Below are positions 42,521 to 53,320 of a DNA stretch of 64,000 nt, piece after piece; the stretch's first letter is position 1, and every line of letters starts with the position of its first letter. The stretch covers positions 1-64,000 of the forward strand of contig WGLN01000015.1 of NCBI GenBank assembly GCA_016125555.1. Reading direction: 5' to 3'. Source of the stretch: Porphyrobacter sp. (GTDB taxonomy: Bacteria > Pseudomonadota > Alphaproteobacteria > Sphingomonadales > Sphingomonadaceae). A program made the translations under genes and the position numbers. The notes under the pieces were generated by a model, which was not told the DNA's origin, did no database searches, and saw only the letters and a list, made by a program, of their open reading frames with translations.

Positions 42521-44623
42521 GTGTCCCGCGCAAGAACCTTCCCGCATCGCTTCCGACAATTCGCTGCATGGGCGCTTGCGCTGTTCGCAAGCCTTGCGCT
42601 GGGGACTCTCGCCCAGGCGCAGGAGACCCCGGACAAGGCGCTCTACGGCGACCAGAACATCGCCGCGGCGCTGTTCGCCGACGGGGCGCCGGTGGCAGGC
42701 AAGGAGTGGATGCTGGCGCTGCGCTTCACGCCCAAATCCCCCGAATGGCACGGCTATTGGAAAAACCCCGGCGACGCGGGACAGGGGATGCGGCTGACGC
42801 TCGACCTGCCTGCCGGCTGGGAGGCGGGCGAGCCGCTTTACCCGGTGCCCCGGACGCTGACGATCAGCGGGCTGATGAACCACATCTACGAAGGCCGATA
42901 CGCGGTGCTGGTGCCGGTCAAGGTGCCCGCCGGTGCCGACCTGCGCCAGCCGCCGCCGATCACCGGCCATGTCGAATATCTCGCCTGTACCGACCAGATC
43001 TGCGTGCCGCAGGACGCGGTGCTGGCGGCGCGCCCGGGCGGCGATTTCCTGCGCTGGCGCGCGGCGGTCGCGCCGCTGCTCGATGCCGAGGCGCACTTCG
43101 CGCTCGGGCAGGGCAACCTGCGGCTCGGCATCCCGCTGCCCGCCGGGGTGGGGCTCGCCGATCCGCACGTCTTCATCGCCAATGAGCGGCTGGTGCAATA
43201 TGCCGCGCCGCAGACCTTCCGCCGCGTCGGCGACACGTTGGTGGCCGAAATCCCGCTGGCCGAGCGCCGCGCGGGCGATCCCGCGGCGGTTTCGGGCATC
43301 CTGTCCTTCGGCGAGGGGGCGGGCGTGCGTTTCGAAGCAGCGCCGGGCACCGTTCCGACCGGCGGCGCGCTGGTGGCAGGCCCGGTCGGCACCGCGGCCC
43401 CGCCGCTGTGGACGCTGGTGCTCGGCGCGCTGCTCGGCGGGCTGATCCTCAACATCATGCCCTGTGTCTTCCCGATCCTCAGCCTCAAGGCGCTCAGCCT
43501 TGCCCGCGCCGGGGAGAGCGAGGCGCGCGCGCGGGCGGAAGGCCTCGCCTACACCGCGGGCGTGATGCTGGCCTGCGTGGCGCTGGGCGGGGTGATGCTG
43601 GCGCTGCGAGCCGCGGGCGAGCAGGTCGGCTGGGCGTTCCAGTTACAGGAGCCCGGCGTGGTCGTCGCGCTGCTGGTGCTCGCCGCGGCAATCACCGCCA
43701 ACTTCGCAGGGGTGTTCGAACTGCCTTCGCTGTCCGTCAGCATGGGGGGCGAGCGGACCGGCGCTTTCGTCACCGGGCTGCTCGCCGCCTTCGTCGCCAC
43801 GCCCTGCACCGGGCCGTTCATGGCCGCGGCGCTGGGTGCGGCGCTGCTGCTGCCGGTCCCGCAGGCGCTGTTGCTGTTCGCGTGCCTTGGGCTGGGGCTC
43901 GCGCTGCCGTTCCTCGCGCTCGGCTTCGTGCCGCCGCTCAGGCGGATGCTGCCGCGGCCCGGCGCGTGGATGGAGCGGTTCCGGCGGATCATGGCGATCC
44001 CGATGGGGCTGACCGCGCTCGCGCTGGTGTGGCTGACCGCGCAGCTTGGCGGGCGCAGCTTCGGTCTCGTCGCGCTGGTGCTGGTGGCGGGCGTGGTGAT
44101 CGCGCTGGCGGTGGTCGGACGGCTGCAGCGCGCGGGCAAGCTGGCGTGGCCCGCCTTCGGCCTCGTCGCCGCGCCGTTCCTCGCCTTCGCGCTGATCGCC
44201 TTGCCTTCGGTCTACACGGTCAAGGCAGGCGGCGGGGAGGCGAGCATCCTGTCGCCCGAGCCCTTCAGCCGCGAGGCGCTCGCCGCGGCGCGGGCCTCGG
44301 GCAAGCCGGTGTTCGTGTGGTTCACCGCCGACTGGTGCGTCACCTGCAAGGTCAACGAGAGCGTCGCGATCGAGCGCGAAAGCGTGCGCGACGCCTTCGC
44401 CAAGGCGGGGGTGGTGGCGATGGTCGGCGACTGGACGGTGCGCGATCCGGAAATCACCGCCTTCCTCACCGAGCAGGGTGCCGCGGGCGTGCCGCTCTAT
44501 CTGTGGTATGCGCCCGGAACGAGCGCGCCGGAACGCCTGCCGCAGGTGCTTACGCCGGACCTGCTGGTTGCGCAGGCTTCCGGCAATCCTCCACCAGTTG
44601 CATCGGCAGCGGGCTCGGATTGA
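42521..44623 (+). CDS. DsbD/ScsB-like thiol:disulfide interchange protein
   Basis: This 700-residue protein has a signal peptide and an N-terminal periplasmic domain with the redox pair around CTDQICVPQD. A membrane domain of eight helices follows, with reactive cysteines in ILNIMPCVFPILSLKAL and FVATPCTGPFMAAAL. The C-terminal thioredoxin domain has active site WCVTC (Cys606, Cys609). It carries electrons from cytoplasmic thioredoxin to periplasmic proteins. Domain order matches DsbD, and the larger N-domain resembles ScsB. The start is GTG at 42521. The last 74 bases overlap the convergent lipoprotein gene. Confidence 0.88.
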   Translation: MSRARTFPHRFRQFAAWALALFASLALGTLAQAQETPDKALYGDQNIAAALFADGAPVAGKEWMLALRFTPKSPEWHGYWKNPGDAGQGMRLTLDLPAGWEAGEPLYPVPRTLTISGLMNHIYEGRYAVLVPVKVPAGADLRQPPPITGHVEYLACTDQICVPQDAVLAARPGGDFLRWRAAVAPLLDAEAHFALGQGNLRLGIPLPAGVGLADPHVFIANERLVQYAAPQTFRRVGDTLVAEIPLAERRAGDPAAVSGILSFGEGAGVRFEAAPGTVPTGGALVAGPVGTAAPPLWTLVLGALLGGLILNIMPCVFPILSLKALSLARAGESEARARAEGLAYTAGVMLACVALGGVMLALRAAGEQVGWAFQLQEPGVVVALLVLAAAITANFAGVFELPSLSVSMGGERTGAFVTGLLAAFVATPCTGPFMAAALGAALLLPVPQALLLFACLGLGLALPFLALGFVPPLRRMLPRPGAWMERFRRIMAIPMGLTALALVWLTAQLGGRSFGLVALVLVAGVVIALAVVGRLQRAGKLAWPAFGLVAAPFLAFALIALPSVYTVKAGGGEASILSPEPFSREALAAARASGKPVFVWFTADWCVTCKVNESVAIERESVRDAFAKAGVVAMVGDWTVRDPEITAFLTEQGAAGVPLYLWYAPGTSAPERLPQVLTPDLLVAQASGNPPPVASAAGSD

Positions 44624-45110
44624 GCCGCACCAGACCTGCGCCCGGCACGGTGACGGTCGCCTGAAGATTGCCGCCGAGCGTGTCCCAGTCCCGCGCCGAG
44701 GCCGGAAGCGCGCCCTGCCATACCAGCCGCCCGTCAACCCTGGTGGCGTCGACCGGAATGCGCGCGATCCGGCGGTTGCCTATCAGCGCCAGCAGCGCGC
44801 CCGCGCCCGCGTCGGCCGGGGCCTGCCGGGTGATCGTCAGCTTCGCCCCCGGCGACCCCGCTCCCGCGCACCGGAGTGAGACCAGCACCGGCTCTCCGGG
44901 AATGCCGTAGACGATGCGGCGGGGCGTGGCGCTTGCCGTCCACACCGCGCCGGTGGTGTCGGGGGAGTCGATCGGCTCGGAGGGTGCGGGCGGGGCGATG
45001 ACATTTGCGGCGCGCGCGCTGCCGTCGTCGGTCGGGGGCGGCTTGCAGGCGGGAAGCGCCAGCACACCCGCCAGCGCGGCTGCGGCGGCTGCGTTCCTGA
45101 TCCTGATCAT
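44550..45110 (-). CDS. Putative lipoprotein of unknown function
   Basis: This 186-residue protein begins MIRIRNAAAAAALAGVLALP followed by the lipobox cysteine (LALPAC). After a flexible stretch (PPPTDDGSARAANVIAPPAP) it has a compact beta-rich domain with ATPRRIVYGIPGEPVLVSLR and two further cysteines. I do not recognise a named family; similar proteins occur in sphingomonads. The 3' end overlaps the end of the DsbD-like gene by 74 bases in convergent orientation, more than is common in this window. Coding is supported by the lipobox and family-like codon use. Confidence 0.65.
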   Translation of the reverse strand: MIRIRNAAAAAALAGVLALPACKPPPTDDGSARAANVIAPPAPSEPIDSPDTTGAVWTASATPRRIVYGIPGEPVLVSLRCAGAGSPGAKLTITRQAPADAGAGALLALIGNRRIARIPVDATRVDGRLVWQGALPASARDWDTLGGNLQATVTVPGAGLVRLNPSPLPMQLVEDCRKPAQPAGPA

Positions 45111-45244
45111 GGGTTTTCTCGGGCGGTCATGTCTTGCGGGGCGACCCTATGCAGGGCGCACCCCTGCGGGTCAATCGCAAGGGCAGCGCTTTCCGGTGAG
45201 CCAGCGCAGCGGGCTGGCGAATGCACTTTTCGCGCGGCGAAGCG

Positions 45245-47458
<2,214 letters not shown>

Positions 47459-47546
47459 CCATGCGTGAATGTGAAGGGCTGCCGGACGGGCCGCGATGCG
47501 CTATGCTGGCGCACCCCGGGCAGGCCCCGCACAGGAGAAACAGGCG

Positions 47547-48077
47547 ATGAAACGGATGATCATGGCGGCTGCGGCCGCGACACTGGTGGCGGGCTGTTCG
47601 GGCGGGGATGCCGATGCCGACGGCGACGGCAAGGTCAGCATGGCGGAGGCGCGCGATCAGGCGAAGGCGCAAGGCGTCATGCCCGAACCGGGGCAGTACA
47701 GGGCAACCATCACCATGACCGGGATGGAAATCCCCGGCATGCCCGCAGGCATGGCCAACCACGGGGCGGGGGCGACCACCACCACCGAATATTGCCTCAC
47801 CGAGAAGGACGTGGCCGACGGCTTCGAGGAGATGATGAAGCGCGGCCAGAACGGCGATTGCAGCTATGAGAAGTTCGCTCTCGACGACGGCAAGCTGGAT
47901 GCGGTGATGGTCTGCAAGACCGAACAGGGCGATGCGCGCATGACCATGAACGGCACCGCCACCCCGACCTCCTCGCAATTCGACGCGAGCATGAAGATGA
48001 ACGTGCCCGAGATGGGCGAGGGCACGATGAGCTTCACCGCCAAGCACGAGCGGATCGGCGACTGTCCGGCGAAATGA
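47547..48077 (+). CDS. DUF3617 lipoprotein with an EF-hand-like loop
   Basis: This 176-residue lipoprotein has lipobox VAGC, then an EF-hand-like loop DADADGDGKVSMAEA, then a DUF3617 domain (PEPGQYRATITMTGMEIPGM, EYCLTEKDVADG, CSYEKFALDDGKL, MTMNGTATPTSSQFDASMKM). DUF3617 proteins are periplasmic and of unknown function. The calcium-like loop in front of it is not part of the usual domain. The ATG at 47547 follows AGGAGAAA. It is divergent from uvrB and is followed by a small hairpin (CGCTTCCG/CGGAAGCG at 48082-48099). Confidence 0.75.
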   Translation: MKRMIMAAAAATLVAGCSGGDADADGDGKVSMAEARDQAKAQGVMPEPGQYRATITMTGMEIPGMPAGMANHGAGATTTTEYCLTEKDVADGFEEMMKRGQNGDCSYEKFALDDGKLDAVMVCKTEQGDARMTMNGTATPTSSQFDASMKMNVPEMGEGTMSFTAKHERIGDCPAK

Positions 48078-48103
48078 GGGGCGCTTCCGGGCGGAAGCGA
48101 ATG

Positions 48104-48132
48104 TTACATTTCAGGGAACATTCAGCTACAAT
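48104..48132 (+). promoter_or_regulatory. Sigma-70-like promoter of the hydrolase gene
   Basis: TTACAT at 48104-48109 and TACAAT at 48127-48132 are 17 bases apart. The gene starts at 48149, so the transcript would have only about ten leader bases and no Shine-Dalgarno sequence, suggesting near-leaderless translation. Confidence 0.5.
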
Positions 48133-48148
48133 GGGGTTTCAGTGACAT

Positions 48149-48970
48149 ATGACCCCATCGCGCCTCTCCTCTGACATCGCCCGCATCCCGGCGCAGTTCG
48201 CAGCCGCCGGCGCGGGTGCGCGTCAGGCCTACGAGGCGAGCGAATTCGCCCGCCGCGTGGCGCTGGCGCGCGAGGTCTGCCCCGAAGAGCACGAGGCGGG
48301 CAAGCCGCGGCTGGTGCGCCTGCTCGGCGAGCTCGAGTTCCTGTTCGAGCCGGTCCGCCGCCGCACCCGCAAGCTCGACATCGCGATTACCGCCAACCCG
48401 CAGATGGTGATGCTGCTGCCCGGCTTTGCCGCCCACCCGGTGCGGATGCGCTATCTCGCGCGCCAGCTCGAGGCGGCGGGTCACCGCACCAAGCGCTGGG
48501 GCCTCGGCTTCAACTGGGGGCCGGACGAGGCCCGCTTCGAACAGCTCGAGGCCCGGCTCGAGGAGCTTCACGCGCGCCACGGGCGCAAGGTGGTGCTGGT
48601 CGGCTGGAGCCTCGGGGGGCTGTTCGCGCGCGAGATCGCCAAGCGCCGGCCCGAGATGGTGGCCAAGGTCATCACCATGGGATCGCCCTTTTCCGGTTCG
48701 CTGCGCGCCAACAACGTGTGGCGGGCCTATCAGTTCATCACCGGCCATTCGGTCGACGCCCCGCCGATCGACGCCGATCTCCCCGCCAAGCCGCCGGTCG
48801 AGACGGTCGCCTTGTGGAGCGCCAACGACGGCGCGATCGCACCGCGCTGCGCCGCCGGCCGCCCGGGCGAACGCGACCGGGCAATCGCGCTGCGCTGCAC
48901 CCACATGGGCTTCACCTACGATCCGCAGGTGATCCACACCGTGCTCGAAGAGCTCGAAGCGACCCGCTGA
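48149..48970 (+). CDS. Alpha/beta hydrolase (lipase/esterase-like)
   Basis: This 273-residue protein has a helical N-terminal part and an alpha/beta-hydrolase core. The core contains MVMLLPGFAAHPVRMRYLAR, the nucleophile elbow VVLVGWSLGGLFAREIAKRR, the likely acid in LWSANDGAIAPRC and the likely base in ALRCTHMGFTYDPQVI. It may be an esterase or lipase acting on acyl esters; the natural substrate is unknown. The gene is on its own transcript (promoter just upstream). The Anbu operon follows after about 100 bases that contain a GC-dinucleotide repeat. Confidence 0.78.
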   Translation: MTPSRLSSDIARIPAQFAAAGAGARQAYEASEFARRVALAREVCPEEHEAGKPRLVRLLGELEFLFEPVRRRTRKLDIAITANPQMVMLLPGFAAHPVRMRYLARQLEAAGHRTKRWGLGFNWGPDEARFEQLEARLEELHARHGRKVVLVGWSLGGLFAREIAKRRPEMVAKVITMGSPFSGSLRANNVWRAYQFITGHSVDAPPIDADLPAKPPVETVALWSANDGAIAPRCAAGRPGERDRAIALRCTHMGFTYDPQVIHTVLEELEATR

Positions 48971-49076
48971 CCGGCCGCGCGCGCGCGCGGCAATCGCGGT
49001 TTTCGGCACAGGCGCTTTCCTTTTGCGAAAGCCCCGTTAGGTTGCTGCATTGCACCCAAACCTATTGCAGGGGTCG

Positions 49077-50507
49077 ATGAACGACGACGGCGGAACTTTC
49101 GACGAGATGTTCGACGGCAGCGGACAGACCCGGCCCGCCTATGCCGAATACTGCCGCTGGTTCGACGAGCAGCCGGGCGAGGTCCTGAAGCGCAAGAACC
49201 GCGAGGCCGACGACACCTTCCGCCGCACCGGCATCACCTTCAACGTCTATGGCGAGAACGAGGCCGAGGAACGCCTGATCCCCTTCGACATGGTGCCCCG
49301 GATCATCACCGCGGCCGAATGGCGCCGGCTGTCGCGCGGGATCGAGCAGCGCGTGCGGGCGCTCAATTCCTTCCTCTACGATCTCTACCACCGGCAGGAG
49401 ATCGTGCGCGCGGGGCGCCTGCCCGAACGCCTGCTGCGCGCCAATGATGCCTGGCTCGCCAACATGGTCGGCTTCACCCCGCCGGGCGGCATCTACACCC
49501 ACATTGTCGGCATCGACCTTGTGCGCACCGGTCCGGACGAATTCTTCGTGCTGGAAGACAACGCGCGCACGCCCTCGGGGGTCTCCTACATGCTGGAGAA
49601 CCGCGAGACGATGATGGCGATGTTCCCCGACCTGTTCAGCCGGGTGGGGGTGGAAAGCGTCTCCAACTACCCTCGCCGCCTCGCGCGCAGCCTCGCCGCC
49701 TGCGTCCCGCCGGCCTTCCGCGGTGGCCGCGCCACGGTCGCGGTGCTGACGCCGGGGATCTACAATTCCGCCTATTTCGAACACGCCTTCCTCGCCGACC
49801 AGATGGGCGCCGAGCTGGTCGAGGGCAGCGACCTGCGCGTGGTCGAGGACCGGGTGCAGATGCGCACCACCCGCGGCTACAAGCCGATCGACGTGCTCTA
49901 TCGCCGGGTCGACGACGAGTTCCTCGATCCGCTCACCTTCAACCCGGATTCGGTGCTCGGCGTGCCGGGGATCATGGACGTCTACCGCGCCGGCGGCATC
50001 ACCATCGCCAACGCGCCGGGCACCGGGGTCGCCGACGACAAGGCGATCTATTCCTTCATGCCCGAGATCGTCGAGTTCTACACCGGCGAGAAGCCGCTGC
50101 TGCCCAACGTCCAGACCTGGCGCTGCGCCGATCCGGACAGCCTCGCCTATGTGCTCGACAATCTCGCCGAGCTGGTGGTCAAGGAGGTGCACGGTTCGGG
50201 CGGCTACGGGATGCTGATCGGGCCGACCGCCAGCCGGAAAGAGATCAAGGCGTTCCGCGAGAAGCTGGAGGCGCGGCCCGAGAACTACATTGCCCAGCCC
50301 ACGCTCGCGCTGTCGACTTGCCCGATCTATACCCGCGCAGGTCTCGCGCCGCGCCATGTCGACTTGAGGCCCTTCGTGCTGGTCAGCCCCGAAGGGATCG
50401 ACATCACGCCCGGCGGGCTGACCCGCGTGGCGCTCAAGAAGGGTTCGCTGGTGGTCAATTCCTCGCAAGGGGGCGGCACCAAGGACACCTGGGTGCTCAA
50501 GGACTAG
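49077..50507 (+). CDS. Circularly permuted type 2 ATP-grasp protein (Anbu operon)
   Basis: This 476-residue protein matches the circularly permuted ATP-grasp family (CP_ATPgrasp_2). It has RPAYAEYCRWFDEQPGEVLK, LNSFLYDLYHRQEIVRAG, FFVLEDNARTPSGVSYMLEN, YNSAYFEHAFLADQMGAELV, and KEVHGSGGYGML. ATP-grasp enzymes join carboxylates to amines using ATP, often making peptide bonds. In the Anbu neighbourhood it was proposed to make or attach a peptide tag, but the product is unknown. The ATG at 49077 is chosen; a TTG at 49050 would add nine residues without support. The next gene follows by 18 bases. Confidence 0.88.
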   Translation: MNDDGGTFDEMFDGSGQTRPAYAEYCRWFDEQPGEVLKRKNREADDTFRRTGITFNVYGENEAEERLIPFDMVPRIITAAEWRRLSRGIEQRVRALNSFLYDLYHRQEIVRAGRLPERLLRANDAWLANMVGFTPPGGIYTHIVGIDLVRTGPDEFFVLEDNARTPSGVSYMLENRETMMAMFPDLFSRVGVESVSNYPRRLARSLAACVPPAFRGGRATVAVLTPGIYNSAYFEHAFLADQMGAELVEGSDLRVVEDRVQMRTTRGYKPIDVLYRRVDDEFLDPLTFNPDSVLGVPGIMDVYRAGGITIANAPGTGVADDKAIYSFMPEIVEFYTGEKPLLPNVQTWRCADPDSLAYVLDNLAELVVKEVHGSGGYGMLIGPTASRKEIKAFREKLEARPENYIAQPTLALSTCPIYTRAGLAPRHVDLRPFVLVSPEGIDITPGGLTRVALKKGSLVVNSSQGGGTKDTWVLKD

Positions 50508-50525
50508 CATGGAGAGAGACGCACC

Positions 50526-51470
50526 ATGCTAGGCCGCACCGCCAACGGGCTGTTCTGGATGTTCCGCTATCTCGAGCGGGCCGAGAACACCGCGCGCCTG
50601 CTCGAGGCGGCGCTGCGCATGGCGCTGACCCGCGACATCGTCGCTGCCGAGGCGGAATGGCGCTCGGTCATCGCCACGCTCGGGCTGCAGCAGGCCTACG
50701 AGGCGGCGAACGAGGGCTATGACGGGCTGTCCGTCTGGAACTTCGTGCTGCGCGGACCCTCGAACCCCGGCAACGTCCGCGCGATGTTCGGCGCGGTGCG
50801 GAGCAATGCGCGGATGGCCCGCATCAACATCTCCTCGGACGTGTGGGAGGCGGTCAACGACAACTGGATGAAGCTCGACAAGCTGCTCGCGCGCCCCGTC
50901 GGCCAGACGGCGGTGGGCGAGGTGCTCGGCGCGATCCGGCGGGCGGGCACGCAGGTGCACGGCGCCTTCGACGGGTCGATGCTGCGCGACGAGGGTTTCC
51001 ACTTCGCCCGCGCGGGCACCTTCATCGAGCGCGCCGATTCCACCGCGCGCATTCTCGACATGAAGTATTTCCTGCTGCTGCCCTCGCTATCCTATGTCGG
51101 GTCGAGCCTCGATACCGGGCAGTGGGAACAGGTGCTGCGCTCGGTCGCGGGGGCGCGGGTCTATTCCTGGCTCAATGCCGGACAGATCGAGGCGCGCGGG
51201 ATCGTCGACTTCCTGGTGCTCGACGACCGCTTCCCGAGGAGCCTCGCCTTTTGCCGGGGCGCGCTGCGCGAGTGCCTCGGTGCGCTCGCGCGTGCGCACG
51301 GGGTGGAGGGCGGCTGCCACGCGCTGATGCGCGATGCCGACACCCGCATCAGCCACCTCAGCGTCGACCAGATCTTCGACCAGGGGCTGCACGAATTCCT
51401 CGTCGATTTCCTCGCCCGCAACGCCGCCATATCCCGGGCGATCGCCGAGGATTACCGGTTCCACGCATGA
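50526..51470 (+). CDS. Alpha-E domain protein (Anbu operon)
   Basis: This 314-residue all-alpha protein belongs to the alpha-E family (DUF403). It begins MLGRTANGLFWMFRYLERAE with the characteristic glutamates in RYLERAENTARLLE, and has RAGTFIERADSTARILDMKY and SLAFCRGALRECLGALARA. The biochemical role is unknown; alpha-E proteins always travel with the permuted ATP-grasp protein. It lies between the ATP-grasp and transglutaminase genes with gaps of 18 and 10 bases, so all are in one operon. Confidence 0.88.
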   Translation: MLGRTANGLFWMFRYLERAENTARLLEAALRMALTRDIVAAEAEWRSVIATLGLQQAYEAANEGYDGLSVWNFVLRGPSNPGNVRAMFGAVRSNARMARINISSDVWEAVNDNWMKLDKLLARPVGQTAVGEVLGAIRRAGTQVHGAFDGSMLRDEGFHFARAGTFIERADSTARILDMKYFLLLPSLSYVGSSLDTGQWEQVLRSVAGARVYSWLNAGQIEARGIVDFLVLDDRFPRSLAFCRGALRECLGALARAHGVEGGCHALMRDADTRISHLSVDQIFDQGLHEFLVDFLARNAAISRAIAEDYRFHA

Positions 51471-51480
51471 GGACGCCCGC

Positions 51481-52341
51481 ATGAGCACCATGACCCTCTC
51501 GATCCGGCACACCACGCATTACGCCTTCGCCGAGCCGGTCATGCACGCGCTCCAGCGGTTGCGGCTGACCCCCAAGGAGACCCAGGGCCAGCGCATCGTC
51601 GAATGGCGGATGCTCTACGAGAATGCCCGCCCCGAGCTCGCCTATGACGACCAGCATTTCAACCACGTCACCCTGATCGGGGTCGAACCCGGCGCGCGCG
51701 AGGTGACGGTGACCTGCGAGGGGTTGGTCGAGACCGAGGACAACAGCGGCGTGATCGGCCGCCATTCGGGCCACCTGCCGCTGTGGAGCTTCCTGCGCCA
51801 GACCCCGCTCACCCGCCCGGGGCCGAAACTGCGCGCGCTGGTGCGCGAATTGGGCACGCCCGCCGGCGATGCGCCGCTCGATTTCCTCCACGCGCTCTCC
51901 GCGCTGATCCGCGAGCGCGTCAGCTACGAGACCGGGCGCACCCACGCTGCCACCACCGCCGAGGAAGCGGTCGGCGACGGGGTGGGGGTGTGCCAGGACC
52001 ACGCGCACGTCTTCATCGGCGCGGCGCGCGCCAGCGGGGTGCCGGCGCGCTATGTCAGCGGCTACCTGATGATGGACGACCGGATCGATCAGGAGGCCAC
52101 CCACGCCTGGGCCGAGGCCCATGTCGAGGGGCTCGGCTGGGTCGGCTTCGATGTCTCCAACGGCATCAGCCCCGACCCGCGCTACGTCCGCGTGGCGACG
52201 GGGAGCGACTATCGCGACGCCGCGCCGGTGACGGGAATCAGCTTCGGCGCGACCGAACAGATGCTCAAGGTCGATGTCGCGGTCGCCGCGCAGTCTCCCG
52301 CCGCCTCACAGGCACAGTCGCAGGACGGGTCGAACCAGTAG
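51481..52341 (+). CDS. Transglutaminase-like cysteine protease/transferase (Anbu operon)
   Basis: This 286-residue protein has an N-terminal beta-rich domain (MSTMTLSIRHTTHYAFAEPV) and a transglutaminase core with the triad visible as Cys in GVGVCQDHAH, His in EATHAWAEAHV and Asp in GWVGFDVSNGIS. In the Anbu set it is predicted to cut or form peptide or isopeptide bonds, perhaps releasing the product of the ATP-grasp enzyme. A glutamine- and serine-rich tail ends it. The ATG at 51481 follows the alpha-E gene by ten bases. The Anbu gene starts 91 bases further on. Confidence 0.88.
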   Translation: MSTMTLSIRHTTHYAFAEPVMHALQRLRLTPKETQGQRIVEWRMLYENARPELAYDDQHFNHVTLIGVEPGAREVTVTCEGLVETEDNSGVIGRHSGHLPLWSFLRQTPLTRPGPKLRALVRELGTPAGDAPLDFLHALSALIRERVSYETGRTHAATTAEEAVGDGVGVCQDHAHVFIGAARASGVPARYVSGYLMMDDRIDQEATHAWAEAHVEGLGWVGFDVSNGISPDPRYVRVATGSDYRDAAPVTGISFGATEQMLKVDVAVAAQSPAASQAQSQDGSNQ

Positions 52342-52432
52342 GGCTGCGGGCCGCGCCTGCGGCTTTGCGCTGCTGTGCCGATTGGGCTAGGGCGGCGCGC
52401 CGGTCCGGGCAGCGCCGAGAAAAGGAAACCAC

Positions 52433-53179
52433 ATGACCTATTGCGTTGGCATGGTGCTCGAGAAAGGCCTCGTGCTGATGAGCGACACCCGCACCAATTC
52501 GGGCGTCGACAATATCTCGACCTTCCGCAAGCTGTTCCACTGGCAGGTGCCGGGCGAGCGGATGATCGCGGTGATGACCGCAGGCAATCTTGCCACCACC
52601 CAGGCGGTGATCAGCCAGCTTGAGGAGCGCACCGCGGTGCCCTCCGAGCGCGACAACACGCTGCTCAAGGGACCGACCATGTTCCAGGTCGCGACCGAGA
52701 TCGGCCGGCTGCTGCGCCACACCATCGAGGACGTGCAACGCGCCAACGGCGACAGCGGGAAGGGCCGCTTCACCGCCACCATGATCCTCGCCGGACAGAT
52801 CGCGGGGATGCAGCCGCGCCTGTTCATGATCTACCCCGAAGGCAATTTCATCGAGGCCAGCTGGGACACGCCCTTCTTCCAGATCGGCGAGACCAAGTAT
52901 GGCCGCCCGATCCTGATCCGCGGCTACGAACCAGACATGAGCTTCGAGGACGCGGTCAAGCTGTTGATGGTGAGCTTCGATTCGACCCTCAAGGCGAACC
53001 TCTCGGTAGGGCTGCCGCTCGACCTGCTGGTGATCGGGAAGGACGAATTCGCGGCGACGCATGAACACCGCGTGACCGCCGAGGACCCCTATTTTGCAAC
53101 GATTTCGTCAAGCTGGGGCGATGCGCTGCGTTCGGCCTTCCATTCGCTGCCGTCTTACAGCTTTACGGACGGGGACTGA
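52433..53179 (+). CDS. Anbu proteasome-like peptidase (ancestral beta-subunit)
   Basis: This 248-residue protein matches Anbu, a bacterial relative of 20S proteasome and HslV subunits. It begins MTYCVGMVLEKGLVLMSDTR; the threonine after the initiator Met is the predicted N-terminal nucleophile, with SDTRTNSGVDNISTFRKLF behind it. Anbu forms open helical rings and its targets are not known. The start is fixed by the need for Met-Thr. It ends the four-gene set, preceded by AAAAGGAAACC. There is no HslU, Mpa or other unfoldase nearby, as usual for Anbu. Confidence 0.9.
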   Translation: MTYCVGMVLEKGLVLMSDTRTNSGVDNISTFRKLFHWQVPGERMIAVMTAGNLATTQAVISQLEERTAVPSERDNTLLKGPTMFQVATEIGRLLRHTIEDVQRANGDSGKGRFTATMILAGQIAGMQPRLFMIYPEGNFIEASWDTPFFQIGETKYGRPILIRGYEPDMSFEDAVKLLMVSFDSTLKANLSVGLPLDLLVIGKDEFAATHEHRVTAEDPYFATISSSWGDALRSAFHSLPSYSFTDGD

Positions 53180-53320
53180 ATCCAGGCGAAATCTAGGTTC
53201 GTTTCGGACTGATTTAAGTTAGAGAAATCAGGATTTTGAGAGCCATGCGATAGGGTAAACGCTCCGGATCGGCGCCGACCCTGCGTGAATTGCGTAAGGG
53301 GCTGGCGCAGTCATCCTCGC

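Noticed and set aside
48975..48995. GC-dinucleotide repeat after the hydrolase gene
   Set aside because: Short simple repeat in a G+C-rich genome; no function suggested.
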